Assembly (NCBI GenBank): GCA_031841125.1
Contig: JAJSSI010000053.1
Coordinates: forward strand, 1 to 64,000
DNA: 64,000 nt
Source of the DNA: Acanthococcus lagerstroemiae
Lineage: Eukaryota > Arthropoda > Insecta > Hemiptera > Eriococcidae
Direction of reading: 5' to 3'
The notes beneath the pieces are model-generated. The model ran no database searches and was not told the origin of the DNA. It saw nothing but the letters and a program-made list of their open reading frames with translations. Of the stretch, positions 1 through 10,600 are shown piece after piece; position 1 is the stretch's first letter; each line of letters starts with the position of its first letter. Position numbers and translations under genes: made by a program.

Positions 1-20
1 TCTAGGTCAATTAGGAAAAA

Positions 21-49
21 TTTTCACATTTGAGGAGATATACATGCAG
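21..49 (+). repeat. Variable segment, class I (cacatttgaggagatatac)
   Basis: This is the commonest form by eye. It lies between the conserved A5 (16-20) and the conserved taaattatg (50 onward). It reads T4, cacattt, gag, gagatatac, atgcag. Shortened relatives read cacattg (near 526, 3333, 5481, 17548, 26642), acattt with three to six preceding T, or cacccttgag. The segment has no CpG and is AT-rich. It carries most of the copy-to-copy variation in the array. Confidence 0.9.
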
Positions 50-60
50 TAAATTATGAA

Positions 61-149
61 GATCGCATTTCGGCCATAGCCCCCTCCCTAATTGTCCGTA
101 TGGGTCCATTCCGGTACCAAAATTCGTGGAAAAATACGGCCTTTCGATC
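61..149. other. Imperfect dyad spanning the core
   Basis: GATCG at 61-65 is complementary to CGATC at 145-149, and GGCC at 72-75 to GGCC at 138-141, with unpaired catttc and ttt between the arms and a 62-base loop. The arms could bring the two ends of the core together in single-stranded DNA or RNA. The arms are short, so the structure may be incidental. Confidence 0.25.
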
Positions 150-151
150 CC
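101..151 (+). promoter_or_regulatory. Possible Pol III-like A/B box pair in core (weak)
   Basis: At 142-150 the core reads tttcgatcc, which meets eight of nine positions of a B-box form GWTCRANNC. About 41 bases upstream, at 101-114, tgggtccattccgg gives a poor A-box match with at least two mismatches. The T4 run that opens the next variable segment (187-190) lies about 40 bases downstream and could act as a Pol III terminator. The order and spacing resemble a tRNA-type internal promoter. No tRNA can be folded: the five bases on either side of the TTCGATC loop do not pair. This is an inference from motif resemblance only. Confidence 0.15.
123..139 (+). other. CENP-B-box-like motif in core (weak)
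   Basis: The core reads ttcgtggaaaaatacgg. The mammalian CENP-B box essential core is NTTCGNNNNANNCGGGN. TTCG, the central A tract and a CGG are present here, but CGG lies three bases further away and the last G is C. The motif repeats once per unit with almost no change. Because the spacing differs, binding by a CENP-B-type protein is not predicted with confidence; chance resemblance is quite possible. Confidence 0.25.
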
Positions 152-160
152 CGCAAATTC

Positions 161-172
161 CATCCCTCTAGG
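161..172 (+). repeat. Variable monomer junction (catYcctctagg)
   Basis: The junction between core and lead-in exists in three main forms: catTcctctagg, catCcctctagg and the 1-bp shorter catcctctagg. Rarer forms are catTccctctagg (near 4127, 19348, 34382, 43120, 52701, 62100) and catccctagg, which lost two bases and gained a CCTAGG hexamer (near 2475, 17519, 34548, 49891, 59783). The T form usually precedes class II and III segments, while the C form usually precedes class I and IV, so the two variable sites appear linked. Confidence 0.8.
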
Positions 173-352
173 TCAATTAGGAAAAATTTTCACATTTGAG
201 GAGATATACATGCAGTAAATTATGAAGATCGCATTTCGGCCATAGCCCCCTCCCTAATTGTCCGTATGGGTCCATTCCGGTACCAAAATTCGTGGAAAAA
301 TACGGCCTTTCGATCCCCGCAAATTCCATTCCTCTAGGTCAATTAGGAAAAA

Positions 353-380
353 TTTTAATTTTTCAGTAGTATACATGCAG
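353..380 (+). repeat. Variable segment, class III (aatttttcagtagt(c)atac)
   Basis: The central gag is replaced by cag and is followed by tag-tatac or tag-tcatac. Related forms read cag-gagtatac (near 2175, 11767, 25984) and cag-gagatatac (near 10610 and 40356), so the left and right halves combine freely. Class III copies often also carry catggag or catgag in place of catgcag (1201, 25501, 36906). Confidence 0.85.
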
Positions 381-1489
381 TAAATTATGAAGATCGCATT
401 TCGGCCATAGCCCCCTCCCTAATTGTCCGTATGGGTCCATTCCGGTACCAAAATTCGTGGAAAAATACGGCCTTTCGATCCCCGCAAATTCCATCCCTCT
501 AGGTCAATTAGGAAAAATTTTCACATTGAGGAGATATACATGCAGTAATTATGAAGATCGCATTTCGGCCATAGCCCCCTCCCTAATTGTCCGTATGGGT
601 CCATTCCGGTACCAAAATTCGTGGAAAAATACGGCCTTTCGATCCCCGCAAATTCCATTCCTCTAGGTCAATTAGGAAAAATTTTTCACATTTGAGGAGA
701 TATACATGCAGTAAATTATGAAGATCGCATTTCGGCCATAGCCCCCTCCCTAATTGTCCGTATGGGTCCATTCCGGTACCAAAATTCGTGGAAAAATACG
801 GCCTTTCGATCCCCGCAAATTCCATTCCTCTAGGTCAATTAGGAAAAATTTTCACATTTGAGGAGATATACATGCAGTAAATTATGAAGATCGCATTTCG
901 GCCATAGCCCCCTCCCTAATTGTCCGTATGGGTCCATTCCGGTACCAAAATTCGTGGAAAAATACGGCCTTTCGATCCCCGCAAATTCCATCCCTCTAGG
1001 TCAATTAGGAAAAATTTTCACATTTGAGGAGATATACATGCAGTAAATTATGAAGATCGCATTTCGGCCATAGCCCCCTCCCTAATTGTCCGTATGGGTC
1101 CATTCCGGTACCAAAATTCGTGGAAAAATACGGCCTTTCGATCCCCAAATTCCATTCCTCTAGGTCAATTAGGAAAAATTTTAATTTTTCAGTAGTCATA
1201 CATGGAGTAAATTATGAAGATCGCATTTCGGCCATAGCCCCCTCCCTAATTGTCCGTATGGGTCCATTCCGGTACCAAAATTCGTGGAAAAATACGGCCT
1301 TTCGATCCCCGCAAATTCCATTCCTCTAGGTCAATTAGGAAAAATTTTCAATTTTTCAGTAGTCATACTGAGTAAATTATGAAGATCGCATTTCGGCCAT
1401 AGCCCCCTCCCTAATTGTCCGTATGGGTCCATTCCGGTACCAAAATTCGTGGAAAAATACGGCCTTTCGATCCCCGCAAATTCCATCCC

Positions 1490-1654
1490 TCTAGGTCAAT
1501 TAGGAAAAATTTTCACCCTTGAGGAGATATACATGCAGTGAATTATGAAGATCGCATTTCGGCCATAGCCCCCTCCCTAATTGTCCGTATGGGTCCATTC
1601 CGGTACCAAAATTCGTGGAAAAATACGGCCTTTCGATCCCCGCAAATTCCATCC
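1490..1654 (+). repeat. Monomer with rare double variant caccctt + cagtgaatt
   Basis: This copy carries cacccttgag in place of cacatttgag, and cagtgaatt in place of cagtaaatt. The same pair of changes occurs in the copy at 60447-60612. The first change alone occurs in copies at 15870-16035 and 57320-57481, and the second alone near 19400 and 61154. The copies are therefore probably related by descent across the array. Confidence 0.7.
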
Positions 1655-4600
1655 TCTAGGTCAATTAGGAAAAATTTTTACATTTGAGGAGATATACATG
1701 CAGTAAATTATGAAGATCGCATTTCGGCCATAGCCCCCTCCCTAATTGTCCGTATGGGTCCATTCCGGTACCAAAATTCGTGGAAAAATACGGCCTTTCG
1801 ATCCCCGCAAATTCCATTCCTCTAGGTCAATTAGGAAAATTTTCACATTTGAGGAGATATACATGCAGTAAATTATGAAGATCGCATTTCGGCCATAGCC
1901 CCCTCCCTAATTGTCCGTATGGGTCCATTCCGGTACCAAAATTCGTGGAAAAATACGGCCTTTCGATCCCCGCAAATTCCATTCCTCTAGGTCAATTAGG
2001 AAAAATTTTCATTTTTGAGGAGTATACATGCAGTAAATTATGAAGATCGCATTTCGGCCATAGCCCCCTCCCTAATTGTCCGTATGGGTCCATTCCGGTA
2101 CCAAAATTCGTGGAAAAATACGGCCTTTCGATCCCCGCAAATTCCATTCCTCTAGGTCAATTAGGAAAAATTTTAATTTTTCAGGAGTATACATGGAGTA
2201 AATTATGAAGATCGCATTTCGGCCATAGCCCCCTCCCTAATTGTCCGTATGGGTCCATTCCGGTACCAAAATTCGTGGAAAAATACGGCCTTTCGATCCC
2301 CGCAAATTCCATCCTCTAGGTCAATTAGGAAAAATTTTAATTTTCAGGAGTATACATGCAGTAAATTATGAAGATCGCATTTCGGCCATAGCCCCCTCCC
2401 TAATTGTCCGTATGGGTCCATTCCGGTACCAAAATTCGTGGAAAAATACGGCCTTTCGATCCCCGCAAATTCCATCCCTAGGTCAATTAGGAAAAATTTT
2501 CACATTTGAGGAGATATACATGCAGTAAATTATGAAGATCGCATTTCGGCCATAGCCCCCTCCCTAATTGTCCGTATGGGTCCATTCCGGTACCAAAATT
2601 CGTGGAAAAATACGGCCTTTCGATCCCCGCAAATTCCATTCCTCTAGGTCAATTAGGAAAAATTTTCACATTTGAGGAGATATACATGCAGTAAATTATG
2701 AAGATCGCATTTCGGCCATAGCCCCCTCCCTAATTGTCCGTATGGGTCCATTCCGGTACCAAAATTCGTGGAAAAATACGGCCTTTCGATCCCCGCAAAT
2801 TCCATCCCTCTAGGTCAATTAGGAAAAATTTTTACATTTGAGGAGATATACATGCAGTAAATTATGAAGATCGCATTTCGGCCATAGCCCCCTCCCTAAT
2901 TGTCCGTATGGGTCCATTCCGGTACCAAAATTCGTGGAAAAATACGGCCTTTCGATCCCCGCAAATTCCATTCCTCTAGGTCAATTAGGAAAAATTTTAA
3001 TTTTTCAGTAGTCATACCTGCAGTAAATTATGAAGATCGCATTTCGGCCATAGCCCCCTCCCTAATTGTCCGTATGGGTCCATTCCGGTACCAAAATTCG
3101 TGGAAAAATACGGCCTTTCGATCCCCGCAAATTCCATTCCTCTAGGTCAATTAGGAAAAATTTTCACATTTGAGGAGATATACATGCAGTAAATTATGAA
3201 GATCGCATTTCGGCCATAGCCCCCTCCCTAATTGTCCGTATGGGTCCATTCCGGTACCAAAATTCGTGGAAAAATACGGCCTTTCGATCCCCGCAAATTC
3301 CATTCCTCTAGGTCAATTAGGAAAAATTTTCACATTGAGGAGATATACATGCAGTAAATTATGAAGATCGCATTTCGGCCATAGCCCCCTCCCTAATTGT
3401 CCGTATGGGTCCATTCCGGTACCAAAATTCGTGGAAAAATACGGCCTTTCGATCCCCGCAAATTCCATTCCTCTAGGTCAATTAGGAAAAATTTTTTTTG
3501 AGGAGATATACATGCAGTAAATTATGAAGATCGCATTTCGGCCATAGCCCCCTCCCTAATTGTCCGTATGGGTCCATTCCGGTACCAAAATTCGTGGAAA
3601 AATACGGCCTTTCGATCCCCGCAAATTCCATTCCTCTAGGTCAATTAGGAAAAATTTTCACTTTTGAGGAGTATACATGCAGTAAATTATGAAGATCGCA
3701 TTTCGGCCATAGCCCCCTCCCTAATTGTCCGTATGGGTCCATTCCGGTACCAAAATTCGTGAAAAATACGGCCTTTCGATCCCCGCAAATTCCATTCCTC
3801 TAGGTCAATTAGGAAAAATTTTAATTTTTGAGTATATACATGCAGTAAATTATGAAGATCGCATTTCGGCCATAGCCCCCTCCCTAATTGTCCGTATGGG
3901 TCCATTCCGGTACCAAAATTCGTGGAAAAATACGGCCTTTCGATCCCCGCAAATTCCATCCCTCTAGGTCAATTAGGAAAAATTTTCACATTTGAGGAGA
4001 TATACATGCAGTAAATTATGAAGATCGCATTTCGGCCATAGCCCCCTCCCTAATTGTCCGTATGGGTCCATTCCGGTACCAAAATTCGTGGAAAAATACG
4101 GCCTTTCGATCCCCGCAAATTCCATTCCCTCTAGGTCAATTAGGAAAATTTTCACATTTGAGGAGATATACATGCAGTAAATTATGAAGATCGCATTTCG
4201 GCCATAGCCCCCTCCCTAATTGTCCGTATGGGTCCATTCCGGTACCAAAATTCGTGGAAAAATACGGCCTTTCGATCCCCGCAAATTCCATCCCTCTAGG
4301 TCAATTAGGAAAAATTTTACATTTGAGGAGATATACATGCAGTAAATTATGAAGATCGCATTTCGGCCATAGCCCCCTCCCTAATTGTCCGTATGGGTCC
4401 ATTCCGGTACCAAAATTCGTGGAAAAATACGGCCTTTCGATCCCCGCAAATTCCATTCCTCTAGGTCAATTAGGAAAAATTTTAATTTTTGAGGAGTATA
4501 CATGCAGTAAATTATGAAGATCGCATTTCGGCCATAGCCCCCTCCCTAATTGTCCGTATGGGTCCATTCCGGTACCAAAATTCGTGGAAAAATACGGCCT

Positions 4601-4955
4601 TTCGATCCCCGCAAATTCCATCCCTCTAGGTCAATTAGGAAAAATTTTCACATTTGAGGAGATATACATGCAGTAAATTATGAAGATCGCATTTCGGCCA
4701 TAGCCCCCTCCCTAATTGTCCGTATGGGTCCATTCCGGTACCAAAATTCGTGGAAAAATACGGCCTTTCGATCCCCGCAAATTCCATCCCTCTAGGTCAA
4801 TTAGGAAAAATTTCACATTTGAGGAGATATACATGCAGTAAATTATGAAGATCGCATTTCGGCCATAGCCCCCTCCCTAATTGTCCGTATGGGTCCATTC
4901 CGGTACCAAAATTCGTGGAAAAATACGGCCTTTCGATCCCCGCAAATTCCATCCC

Positions 4956-5289
4956 TCTAGGTCAATTAGGAAAAATTTTTTACATTTGAGGAGATATACA
5001 TGCAGTAAATTATGAAGATCGCATTTCGGCCATAGCCCCCTCCCTAATTGTCCGTATGGGTCCATTCCGGTACCAAAATTCGTGGAAAAATACGGCCTTT
5101 CGATCCCCGCAAATTCCATCCCTCTAGGTCAATTAGGAAAAATTTTTTACATTTGAGGAGATATACATGCAGTAAATTATGAAGATCGCATTTCGGCCAT
5201 AGCCCCCTCCCTAATTGTCCGTATGGGTCCATTCCGGTACCAAAATTCGTGGAAAAATACGGCCTTTCGATCCCCGCAAATTCCATTCC
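4956..5289 (+). repeat. Two adjacent near-identical class IV monomers
   Basis: Copies 4956-5122 and 5123-5289 are each 167 bp, carry the same T6 class IV segment, and differ only at the closing junction (C form, then T form). This looks like a recent one-monomer duplication. Class IV copies elsewhere are mostly single, though pairs also occur near 12.5-12.9 kb. Confidence 0.7.
4976..5005 (+). repeat. Variable segment, class IV (long T-run, ttttttacattt)
   Basis: The T run after A5 is lengthened to six, the c of cacattt is lost, and the rest matches class I. It recurs many times (for example near 5143, 6138, 6968, 12756, 24320, 30936, 41337, 45129, 45627, 46444, 48075, 52225, 57668, 59476, 61957, 62782), usually after a catCcc junction. 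T-run length changes of this kind fit replication slippage, but homopolymer miscalling must be excluded. Confidence 0.8.
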
Positions 5290-5940
5290 TCTAGGTCAAT
5301 TAGGAAAAATTTTTAATTTTTGAGGAGTATACATGGAGTAAATTATGAAGATCGCATTTCGGCCATAGCCCCCTCCCTAATTGTCCGTATGGGTCCATTC
5401 CGGTACCAAAATTCGTGGAAAAATACGGCCTTTCGATCCCCGCAAATTCCATCCCTCTAGGTCAATTAGGAAAAATTTTCACATTGAGGAGATATACATG
5501 CAGTAAATTATGAAGATCGCATTTCGGCCATAGCCCCCTCCCTAATTGTCCGTATGGGTCCATTCCGGTACCAAAATTCGTGGAAAAATACGGCCTTTCG
5601 ATCCCCGCAAATTCCATTCCTCTAGGTCAATTAGGAAAAATTTTCACATTTGAGGAGATATACATGCAGTAAATTATGAAGATCGCATTTCGGCCATAGC
5701 CCCCTCCCTAATTGTCCGTATGGGTCCATTCCGGTACCAAAATTCGTGGAAAAATACGGCCTTTCGATCCCCGCAAATTCCATCCCTCTAGGTCAATTAG
5801 GAAAAATTTTACATTTGAGGAGATATACATGCAGTAAATTATGAAGATCGCATTTCGGCCATAGCCCCCTCCCTAATTGTCCGTATGGGTCCATTCCGGT
5901 ACCAAAATTCGTGGAAAAATACGGCCTTTCGATCCCCGCA

Positions 5941-5956
5941 AATTCCTCATTCCTCT
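5941..5956 (+). repeat. Junction with 2-bp insertion (aattcctcattcc)
   Basis: The normal aattccattcctct reads aattcctcattcctct here. The added tc duplicates neighbouring sequence, as expected from slippage. I saw no other copy of this form. Confidence 0.7.
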
Positions 5957-6118
5957 AGGTCAATTAGGAAAAATTTTAATTTTTCAGGAGTATACATGCA
6001 GTAAATTATGAAGATCGCATTTCGGCCATAGCCCCCTCCCTAATTGTCCGTATGGGTCCATTCCGGTACCAAAATTCGTGGAAAAATACGGCCTTTCGAT
6101 CCCCGCAAATTCCATCCC

Positions 6119-7610
6119 TCTAGGTCAATTAGGAAAAATTTTTTACATTTGAGGAGATATACATGCAGTAAATTATGAAGATCGCATTTCGGCCATAGCC
6201 CCCTCCCTAATTGTCCGTATGGGTCCATTCCGGTACCAAAATTCGTGGAAAAATACGGCCTTTCGATCCCCGCAAATTCCATCCCTCTAGGTCAATTAGG
6301 AAAAATTTTTACATTTGAGGAGATATACATGCAGTAAATTATGAAGATCGCATTTCGGCCATAGCCCCCTCCCTAATTGTCCGTATGGGTCCATTCCGGT
6401 ACCAAAATTCGTGGAAAAATACGGCCTTTCGATCCCCGCAAATTCCATTCCTCTAGGTCAATTAGGAAAAATTTTCACATTTGAGGAGATATACATGCAG
6501 TAAATTATGAAGATCGCATTTCGGCCATAGCCCCCTCCCTAATTGTCCGTATGGGTCCATTCCGGTACCAAAATTCGTGGAAAAATACGGCCTTTCGATC
6601 CCCGCAAATTCCATTCCTCTAGGTCAATTAGGAAAAATTTTAATTTTTGAGGAGTATACATGCAGTAAATTATGAAGATCGCATTTCGGCCATAGCCCCC
6701 TCCCTAATTGTCCGTATGGGTCCATTCCGGTACCAAAATTCGTGGAAAAATACGGCCTTTCGATCCCCGCAAATTCCATTCCTCTAGGTCAATTAGGAAA
6801 AATTTTCACATTTGAGGAGATATACATGCAGTAAATTATGAAGATCGCATTTCGGCCATAGCCCCCTCCCTAATTGTCCGTATGGGTCCATTCCGGTACC
6901 AAAATTCGTGGAAAAATACGGCCTTTCGATCCCCGCAAATTCCATCCCTCTAGGTCAATTAGGAAAAATTTTTTACATTTGAGGAGATATACATGCAGTA
7001 AATTATGAAGATCGCATTTCGGCCATAGCCCCCTCCCTAATTGTCCGTATGGGTCCATTCCGGTACCAAAATTCGTGGAAAAATACGGCCTTTCGATCCC
7101 CGCAAATTCCATCCCTCTAGGTCAATTAGGAAAAATTTTTACATTTGAGGAGATATACATGCAGTAAATTATGAAGATCGCATTTCGGCCATAGCCCCCT
7201 CCCTAATTGTCCGTATGGGTCCATTCCGGTACCAAAATTCGTGGAAAAATACGGCCTTTCGATCCCCGCAAATTCCATTCCTCTAGGTCAATTAGGAAAA
7301 ATTTTCACATTTGAGGAGATATACATGCAGTAAATTATGAAGATCGCATTTCGGCCATAGCCCCCTCCTAATTGTCCGTATGGGTCCATTCCGGTACCAA
7401 AATTCGTGGAAAAATACGGCCTTTCGATCCCCGCAAATTCCATTCCTCTAGGTCAATTAGGAAAAATTTTAATTTTTGAGGAGTATACATGCAGTAAATT
7501 ATGAAGATCGCATTTCGGCCATAGCCCCCTCCCTAATTGTCCGTATGGGTCCATTCCGGTACCAAAATTCGTGGAAAAATACGGCCTTTCGATCCCCGCA
7601 AATTCCATCC
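6119..7610 (+). repeat. Multi-monomer block duplicated with 830-bp period
   Basis: The order catC/T6-acattt, catC/T5-acattt, catT/cacattt, catT/aattttt-gag-gagtatac occurs from 6119 to 6782. It is followed by one class I copy (6783-6948) and then repeats in the same order from 6949 to 7610. The offset is 830 bp, five units of 166 bp. The second copy differs by a 1-bp loss in its C tract near 7368. After 7610 the order diverges, so this is a two-copy local duplication rather than a regular higher-order repeat. Confidence 0.75.
6638..6665 (+). repeat. Variable segment, class II (aatttttgaggagtatac)
   Basis: Here cacattt is replaced by aattttt, and agatatac by agtatac, which creates a GTATAC hexamer absent from class I. 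Class II is frequent throughout the array and usually follows a catTcc junction. Variants have four or three T (aatttt-gag near 15062, 17217, 21686, 24988, 44470; aattt-gag near 20367 and 50084). Confidence 0.85.
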
Positions 7611-10600
7611 TCTAGGTCAATTAGGAAAAATTTTAATTTTTGAGGAGTATACATGCAGTAAATTATGAAGATCGCATTTCGGCCATAGCCCCCTCCCTAA
7701 TTGTCCGTATGGGTCCATTCCGGTACCAAAATTCGTGGAAAAATACGGCCTTTCGATCCCCGCAAATTCCATCCTCTAGGTCAATTAGGAAAAATTTTAA
7801 ATTTTCAGTATCATACATGCAGTAAATTATGAAGATCGCATTTCGGCCATAGCCCCCTCCCTAATTGTCCGTATGGGTCCATTCCGGTACCAAAATTCGT
7901 GGAAAAATACGGCCTTTCGATCCCCGCAAATTCCATCCTCTAGGTCAATTAGGAAAAATTTTCATTTTTGAGGAGTATACATGCAGTAAATTATGAAGAT
8001 CGCATTTCGGCCATAGCCCCCTCCCTAATTGTCCGTATGGGTCCATTCCGGTACCAAAATTCGTGGAAAAATACGGCCTTTCGATCCCCGCAAATTCCAT
8101 CCCTCTAGGTCAATTAGGAAAAATTTTCACATTTGAGGAGATATACATGCAGTAAATTATGAAGATCGCATTTCGGCCATAGCCCCCTCCCTAATTGTCC
8201 GTATGGGTCCATTCCGGTACCAAAATTCGTGGAAAAATACGGCCTTTCGATCCCCGCAAATTCCATTCCTCTAGGTCAATTAGGAAAAATTTTCACATTT
8301 GAGGAGATATACATGCAGTAAATTATGAAGATCGCATTTCGGCCATAGCCCCCTCCCTAATTGTCCGTATGGGTCCATTCCGGTACCAAAATTCGTGGAA
8401 AAATACGGCCTTTCGATCCCCGCAAATTCCATCCTCTAGGTCAATTAGGAAAAATTTTTACATTTGAGGAGATATACATGCAGTTAATTATGAAGATCGC
8501 ATTTCGGCCATAGCCCCCTCCCTAATTGTCCGTATGGGTCCATTCCGGTACCAAAATTCGTGGAAAAATACGGCCTTTCGATCCCCGCAAATTCCATTCC
8601 TCTAGGTCAATTAGGAAAAATTTTCAATTTGAGGAGATATACATGCAGTAAATTATGAAGATCGCATTTCGGCCATAGCCCCCTCCCTAATTGTCCGTAT
8701 GGGTCCATTCCGGTACCAAATTCGTGGAAAAATACGGCCTTTCGATCCCCGCAAATTCCATCCTCTTAGGTCAATTAGGAAAAATTTTCACATTTGAGGA
8801 GATATACATGCAGTAAATTATGAAGATCGCATTTCGGCCATAGCCCCCTCCCTAATTGTCCGTATGGGTCCATTCCGGTACCAAAATTCGTGGAAAAATA
8901 CGGCCTTTCGATCCCCGCAAATTCCATCCTCTAGGTCAATTAGGAAAAATTTTACATTTGAGGAGATATACATGCAGTAAATTATGAAGATCGCATTTCG
9001 GCCATAGCCCCCTCCCTAATTGTCCGTATGGGTCCATTCCGGTACCAAAATTCGTGGAAAAATACGGCCTTTCGATCCCCGCAAATTCCATTCCTCTAGG
9101 TCAATTAGGAAAAATTTTAATTTTCAGGAGTATACATGCAGTAAATTATGAAGATCGCATTTCGGCCATAGCCCCCTCCCTAATTGTCCGTATGGGTCCA
9201 TTCCGGTACCAAAATTCGTGGAAAAATACGGCCTTTCGATCCCCGCAAATTCCATTCCTCTAGGTCAATTAGGAAAAATTTTAATTTTTGAGGAGATATA
9301 CATGCAGTAAATTATGAAGATCGCATTTCGGCCATAGCCCCTCCCTAATTGTCCGTATGGGTCCATTCCGGTACCAAAATTCGTGGAAAAATACGGCCTT
9401 TCGATCCCCGCAAATTCCATTCCTCTAGGTCAATTAGGAAAAATTTAATTTTTCAGGAGATATACATGCAGTAAATTATGAAGATCGCATTTCGGCCATA
9501 GCCCCCTCCCTAATTGTCCGTATGGGTCCATTCCGGTACCAAAATTCGTGGAAAAATACGGCCTTTCGATCCCCGCAAATTCCATTCCTCTAGGTCAATT
9601 AGGAAAAATTTTCACATTTGAGGAGATATACATGCAGTAAATTATGAAGATCGCATTTCGGCCATAGCCCCCTCCTAATTGTCCGTATGGGTCCATTCCG
9701 GTACCAAAATTCGTGGAAAAATACGGCCTTTCGATCCCCGCAAATTCCATCCCTCTAGGTCAATTAGGAAAAATTTTACATTTGAGGAGATATACATGCA
9801 GTAAATTATGAAGATCGCATTTCGGCCATAGCCCCCTCCCTAATTGTCCGTATGGGTCCATTCCGGTACCAAAATTCGTGGAAAAATACGGCCTTTCGAT
9901 CCCCGCAAATTCCATTCCTCTAGGTCAATTAGGAAAAATTTAATTTTTCAGTAGTATACATGCAGTAAATTATGAAGATCGCATTTCGGCCATAGCCCCC
10001 TCCCTAATTGTCCGTATGGGTCCATTCCGGTACCAAAATTCGTGGAAAAATACGGCCTTTCGATCCCCGCAAATTCCATCCCTCTAGGTCAATTAGGAAA
10101 AATTTTACATTTGAGGAGATATACATGCAGTAAATTATGAAGATCGCATTTCGGCCATAGCCCCCTCCCTAATTGTCCGTATGGGTCCATTCCGGTACCA
10201 AAATTCGTGGAAAAATACGGCCTTTCGATCCCCGCAAATTCCATCCCTCTAGGTCAATTAGGAAAAATTTTTCACATTTGAGGAGATATACATGCAGTAA
10301 ATTATGAAGATCGCATTTCGGCCATAGCCCCCTCCCTAATTGTCCGTATGGGTCCATTCCGGTACCAAAATTCGTGGAAAAATACGGCCTTTCGATCCCC
10401 GCAAATTCCATCCCTCTAGGTCAATTAGGAAAAATTTTACATTTGAGGAGATATACATGCAGTAAATTATGAAGATCGCATTTCGGCCATAGCCCCCTCC
10501 CTAATTGTCCGTATGGGTCCATTCCGGTACCAAAATTCGTGGAAAAATACGGCCTTTCGATCCCCGCAAATTCCATTCCTCTAGGTCAATTAGGAAAAAT

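Larger units (their letters stand above)
50..163 (+). repeat. Near-invariant 114-bp core of the monomer
   Basis: From taaattatgaag to caaattccat, this block recurs almost unchanged in every copy. The base substitutions I found by eye are very few: a to c near 12389, t to c near 58117 and 58440, c to t near 61092, plus C-tract changes. Other departures are mostly single-base length changes in short runs: AAAA to AAA before ttcgtgg (near 8720, 13013, 15830, 42748), CCCC to CCC in gatcccc (near 19995, 22472, 28255, 32550, 33049, 51694), and C5 to C4 after gccatag (near 9339, 17439, 24053, 33639, 50469). The block contains all eight CpG of the unit, the GGTACC site and the motifs listed separately. 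Its function is unknown. Confidence 0.9.
1..166 (+). repeat. Reference monomer (first complete copy)
   Basis: This is a representative 166-bp unit used here to define sub-parts. Bases 1-20 are a conserved lead-in ending in A5, 21-49 the variable segment (class I form), 50-163 the near-invariant core, and 164-166 the variable junction before the next copy. By hand count it has 42 C and 30 G (about 43% GC) and eight CpG, all in the core. One GGTACC site lies at 113-118, and GATC and GGCC each occur twice. The phase of the monomer is my choice; a tandem array has no natural start. Confidence 0.95.

Noticed and set aside
33..52. Ribosome-binding-site-like aggag followed by ATG CAG TAA, and similarity of aggagatatacat to a common expression-vector leader
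   Set aside because: It occurs in every class I monomer inside the satellite, encodes only two residues before a stop, and lacks any other vector sequence. I treat it as coincidence, not contamination or a translation signal.
79..90. G-quadruplex or i-motif from the C-rich tract
   Set aside because: Only two close C runs (C5 and C3) occur here; the next C run is about 60 bp away, so a standard four-run motif is absent.
50..163. 5S rRNA, tRNA or spliced-leader RNA gene repeat
   Set aside because: The core does not read like 5S rRNA. The TTCGATC loop lacks a pairing T-stem, and the resemblance of tccgta...ccatt to a dinoflagellate spliced leader is partial. AATTTTGG on the minus strand fits a loose Sm-site pattern but is too short to count.
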